This document shows, one piece after another, positions 62,937 to 64,000 of a DNA stretch of 64,000 nt. Position 1 is the first letter of the stretch. Every line of letters starts with the position of its first letter. The stretch lies in the NCBI GenBank assembly GCA_949298985.1, contig CASFYV010000021.1:186001-250000 (forward strand), given 5' to 3'. The position numbers and the translations under genes are program-made. The notes beneath the pieces are model-generated. The model was not told the origin of the DNA. It made no database searches and saw only the letters and a program-made list of their open reading frames with translations. The DNA is from an uncultured bacterium (GTDB lineage Bacteria; Cyanobacteriota; Vampirovibrionia; Gastranaerophilales; Gastranaerophilaceae).

Positions 62937-64000
62937 ATGAGAATTACAAAATACAATGCAATATGCAATCTAGGAAATAGTATCGATGAAATTTTCGCTA
63001 AGGCTTTACTGGGCGATAATTCTTGTTTTGAATATTCTAAAGAATATATTAAAGAAAAAACTCTTCGTCTTGGTACAATAAAAACAAGTCTATCTCAAAT
63101 AGAACTTGATAATTACAATGCAAGATGTAATCAAATTTTATTAAAAGTTCTCGAACCATTAGAGATTGAAAAATTAGATAAAAATACAACCGCAATAGTT
63201 TGTGCAACAACAAATACTGCAGTAGAAGAATTTGAACAAACAAGAAATTATAAATTCGCAGAAATCGGAAATCCTGCTGAATTTGTAAAAAATCATTTCG
63301 GATTTAAAAACTTCTATACATCAGTTTCTACAGCTTGTTCTTCCGGAATAAAAGCTTTTATTATTGCAAAAGAACTTTTAGATTCAAATTATGCAGAAAA
63401 AGTTTTGGTTCTGGGAGTAGATAGTCTTGCAAAATTACCGCTTTTTGGATTTAACTCTTTGGAAATACTTTCTTCTTCTCCAACAAATCCGTTTAGTAAA
63501 AATAGAAGCGGAATTAATATAGGGGAAGGAGCAGCAGCTTTTATAGTGGAAAAAGATGGAGATGGTATAGAAATAGCGGGGTTAGGAGAAACTACAGATT
63601 ATTATCATTCAACGACTCCTGATCCAAGCGGAATGGAAGCTATAAACGCTATTAAACAAGCTTTAGGCAACATCAAACCTTGCGAAATAGATTATATAAA
63701 TCTTCATGGAACAGGAACTGTTGCAAATGATTTAATGGAAGCAACCGCAATTTCAGCTGTTTTTGGAGAAAAAGTACCATCAAGTACAACTAAACCTTTG
63801 ACTGGACATTGTCTTGGAGCTGCTGCCAGTATAGAGATTGCTCTATGTGCTAAACTAATTGAAACAAATTCAGAAAAACTTTTTCCTCATATTTATGATG
63901 AAGAATATGATTTAGAAATCCCAAAAATAAATCTTGTTGAGAAAAATAAAATTTATAATCCGACAAAGACTTGTTTATGTACTTCCTTTGGCTTTGGCGG
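62937..64000 (+). CDS. Beta-ketoacyl-ACP synthase (FabF/KAS II-like), cut by window edge
   Basis: The frame opens at ATG 62937 (MRITKYNAIC) and runs to the right edge without a stop, 354 codons. All catalytic residues are visible: C134 in TACSSGIKAF, H257 in NLHGTGTVAND, K286 and H291 in TKPLTGHCLGAAASIE. The last bases encode TSFGFGG, the normal C-terminal G-F-G-G-x-N region of these enzymes, so only about 15-30 residues are missing. It makes a C-C bond between acyl chains and malonyl-ACP. Pairing with a divergent chain-length-factor and an acyltransferase suggests a secondary polyketide-like pathway rather than housekeeping fatty-acid synthesis. Confidence 0.92.
   Translation, partial: MRITKYNAICNLGNSIDEIFAKALLGDNSCFEYSKEYIKEKTLRLGTIKTSLSQIELDNYNARCNQILLKVLEPLEIEKLDKNTTAIVCATTNTAVEEFEQTRNYKFAEIGNPAEFVKNHFGFKNFYTSVSTACSSGIKAFIIAKELLDSNYAEKVLVLGVDSLAKLPLFGFNSLEILSSSPTNPFSKNRSGINIGEGAAAFIVEKDGDGIEIAGLGETTDYYHSTTPDPSGMEAINAIKQALGNIKPCEIDYINLHGTGTVANDLMEATAISAVFGEKVPSSTTKPLTGHCLGAAASIEIALCAKLIETNSEKLFPHIYDEEYDLEIPKINLVEKNKIYNPTKTCLCTSFGFG

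Noticed and set aside
63049-63243. Minus-strand ORF inside the ketosynthase.
   Set aside because: Shadow frame; the plus strand carries a complete conserved ketosynthase.

Overview
The window is AT-rich, densely packed bacterial DNA from a diderm organism that has both a type IV pilus/type II secretion machine and a flagellum. The best fit is the Gastranaerophilales, the gut 'Melainabacteria' (Vampirovibrionia), the non-photosynthetic sister group of Cyanobacteria. The support is the class of pseudopilins with an FTLAE(V/T)L N-terminus and a D-(V/T)-NG-x-K-(A/G)-PN motif near the C-terminus, several proteins with a short N-terminal F-K-G/F-R-A type tag, TPR and WG-repeat proteins, and heptanucleotide tandem repeats like the STRRs of cyanobacteria. 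This assignment is an inference from sequence style; no 16S gene is present.

Layout. 1-4.95 kb: start of an ECF sigma gene, an unknown gene followed by interlaced inverted repeats, a pseudopilin, a TPR protein, a SIMPL-domain protein and a zinc alcohol dehydrogenase. 5.1-11.6 kb: a signalling island of two divergent operons, one with a receiver-PAS-histidine kinase, a NarL-type regulator and an unknown protein, the other with a pseudopilin, a PC4-type ssDNA-binding protein, a soluble histidine kinase and a receiver/degenerate-GGDEF/receiver protein. 11.7-12.0 kb: tRNA-Arg(UCU) with a tandem duplication that includes its 3' end. 12.1-21.7 kb: cell-surface glycan genes (GT9, a GT2-like enzyme, a Caps_synth/GT32-like enzyme, GT8), DUF4127, an AMIN-domain protein, GmhA and a GH77 glucanotransferase. 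21.9-33 kb: a TPR/diguanylate cyclase/TsaE/TsaB operon, a SEC-C protein, UvrB, a GNAT protein, a WG-repeat protein and two FKG-type proteins. 33.1-39.5 kb: groES and groEL split by a four-helix-bundle gene, then RimO, a phosphopantetheinyl transferase and a TPR protein.

39.6-47.3 kb holds the pilus/secretion operon (PilP/GspC-like, secretin, PilB/GspE ATPase, PilC/GspF) followed by a small protein and an SDR enzyme. 47.5-48.9 kb is an anti-sigma/ECF sigma/Spy-like cassette with its own ECF-type promoter. 48.9-58 kb has a HEAT-like protein, MotA and MotB, MscS, NifS and NifU, and FliD. 58-61.5 kb has LepA, a class I aminotransferase and a small unknown gene. The right end has an acyltransferase and a ketosynthase-like chain-length factor, divergent from a complete-triad ketosynthase that runs off the window, probably the edge of a polyketide or fatty-acid-like (aryl-polyene-type) locus.

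Themes. Many genes carry a -10 hexamer only 6-9 bp before the ATG, so leaderless mRNAs look common. Heptad repeats lie between genes at six sites, two of them flanking the gene that splits groESL. There is a likely short terminated RNA or attenuated leader between groEL and a FKG-type gene. No CRISPR array, insertion sequence or prophage was seen.
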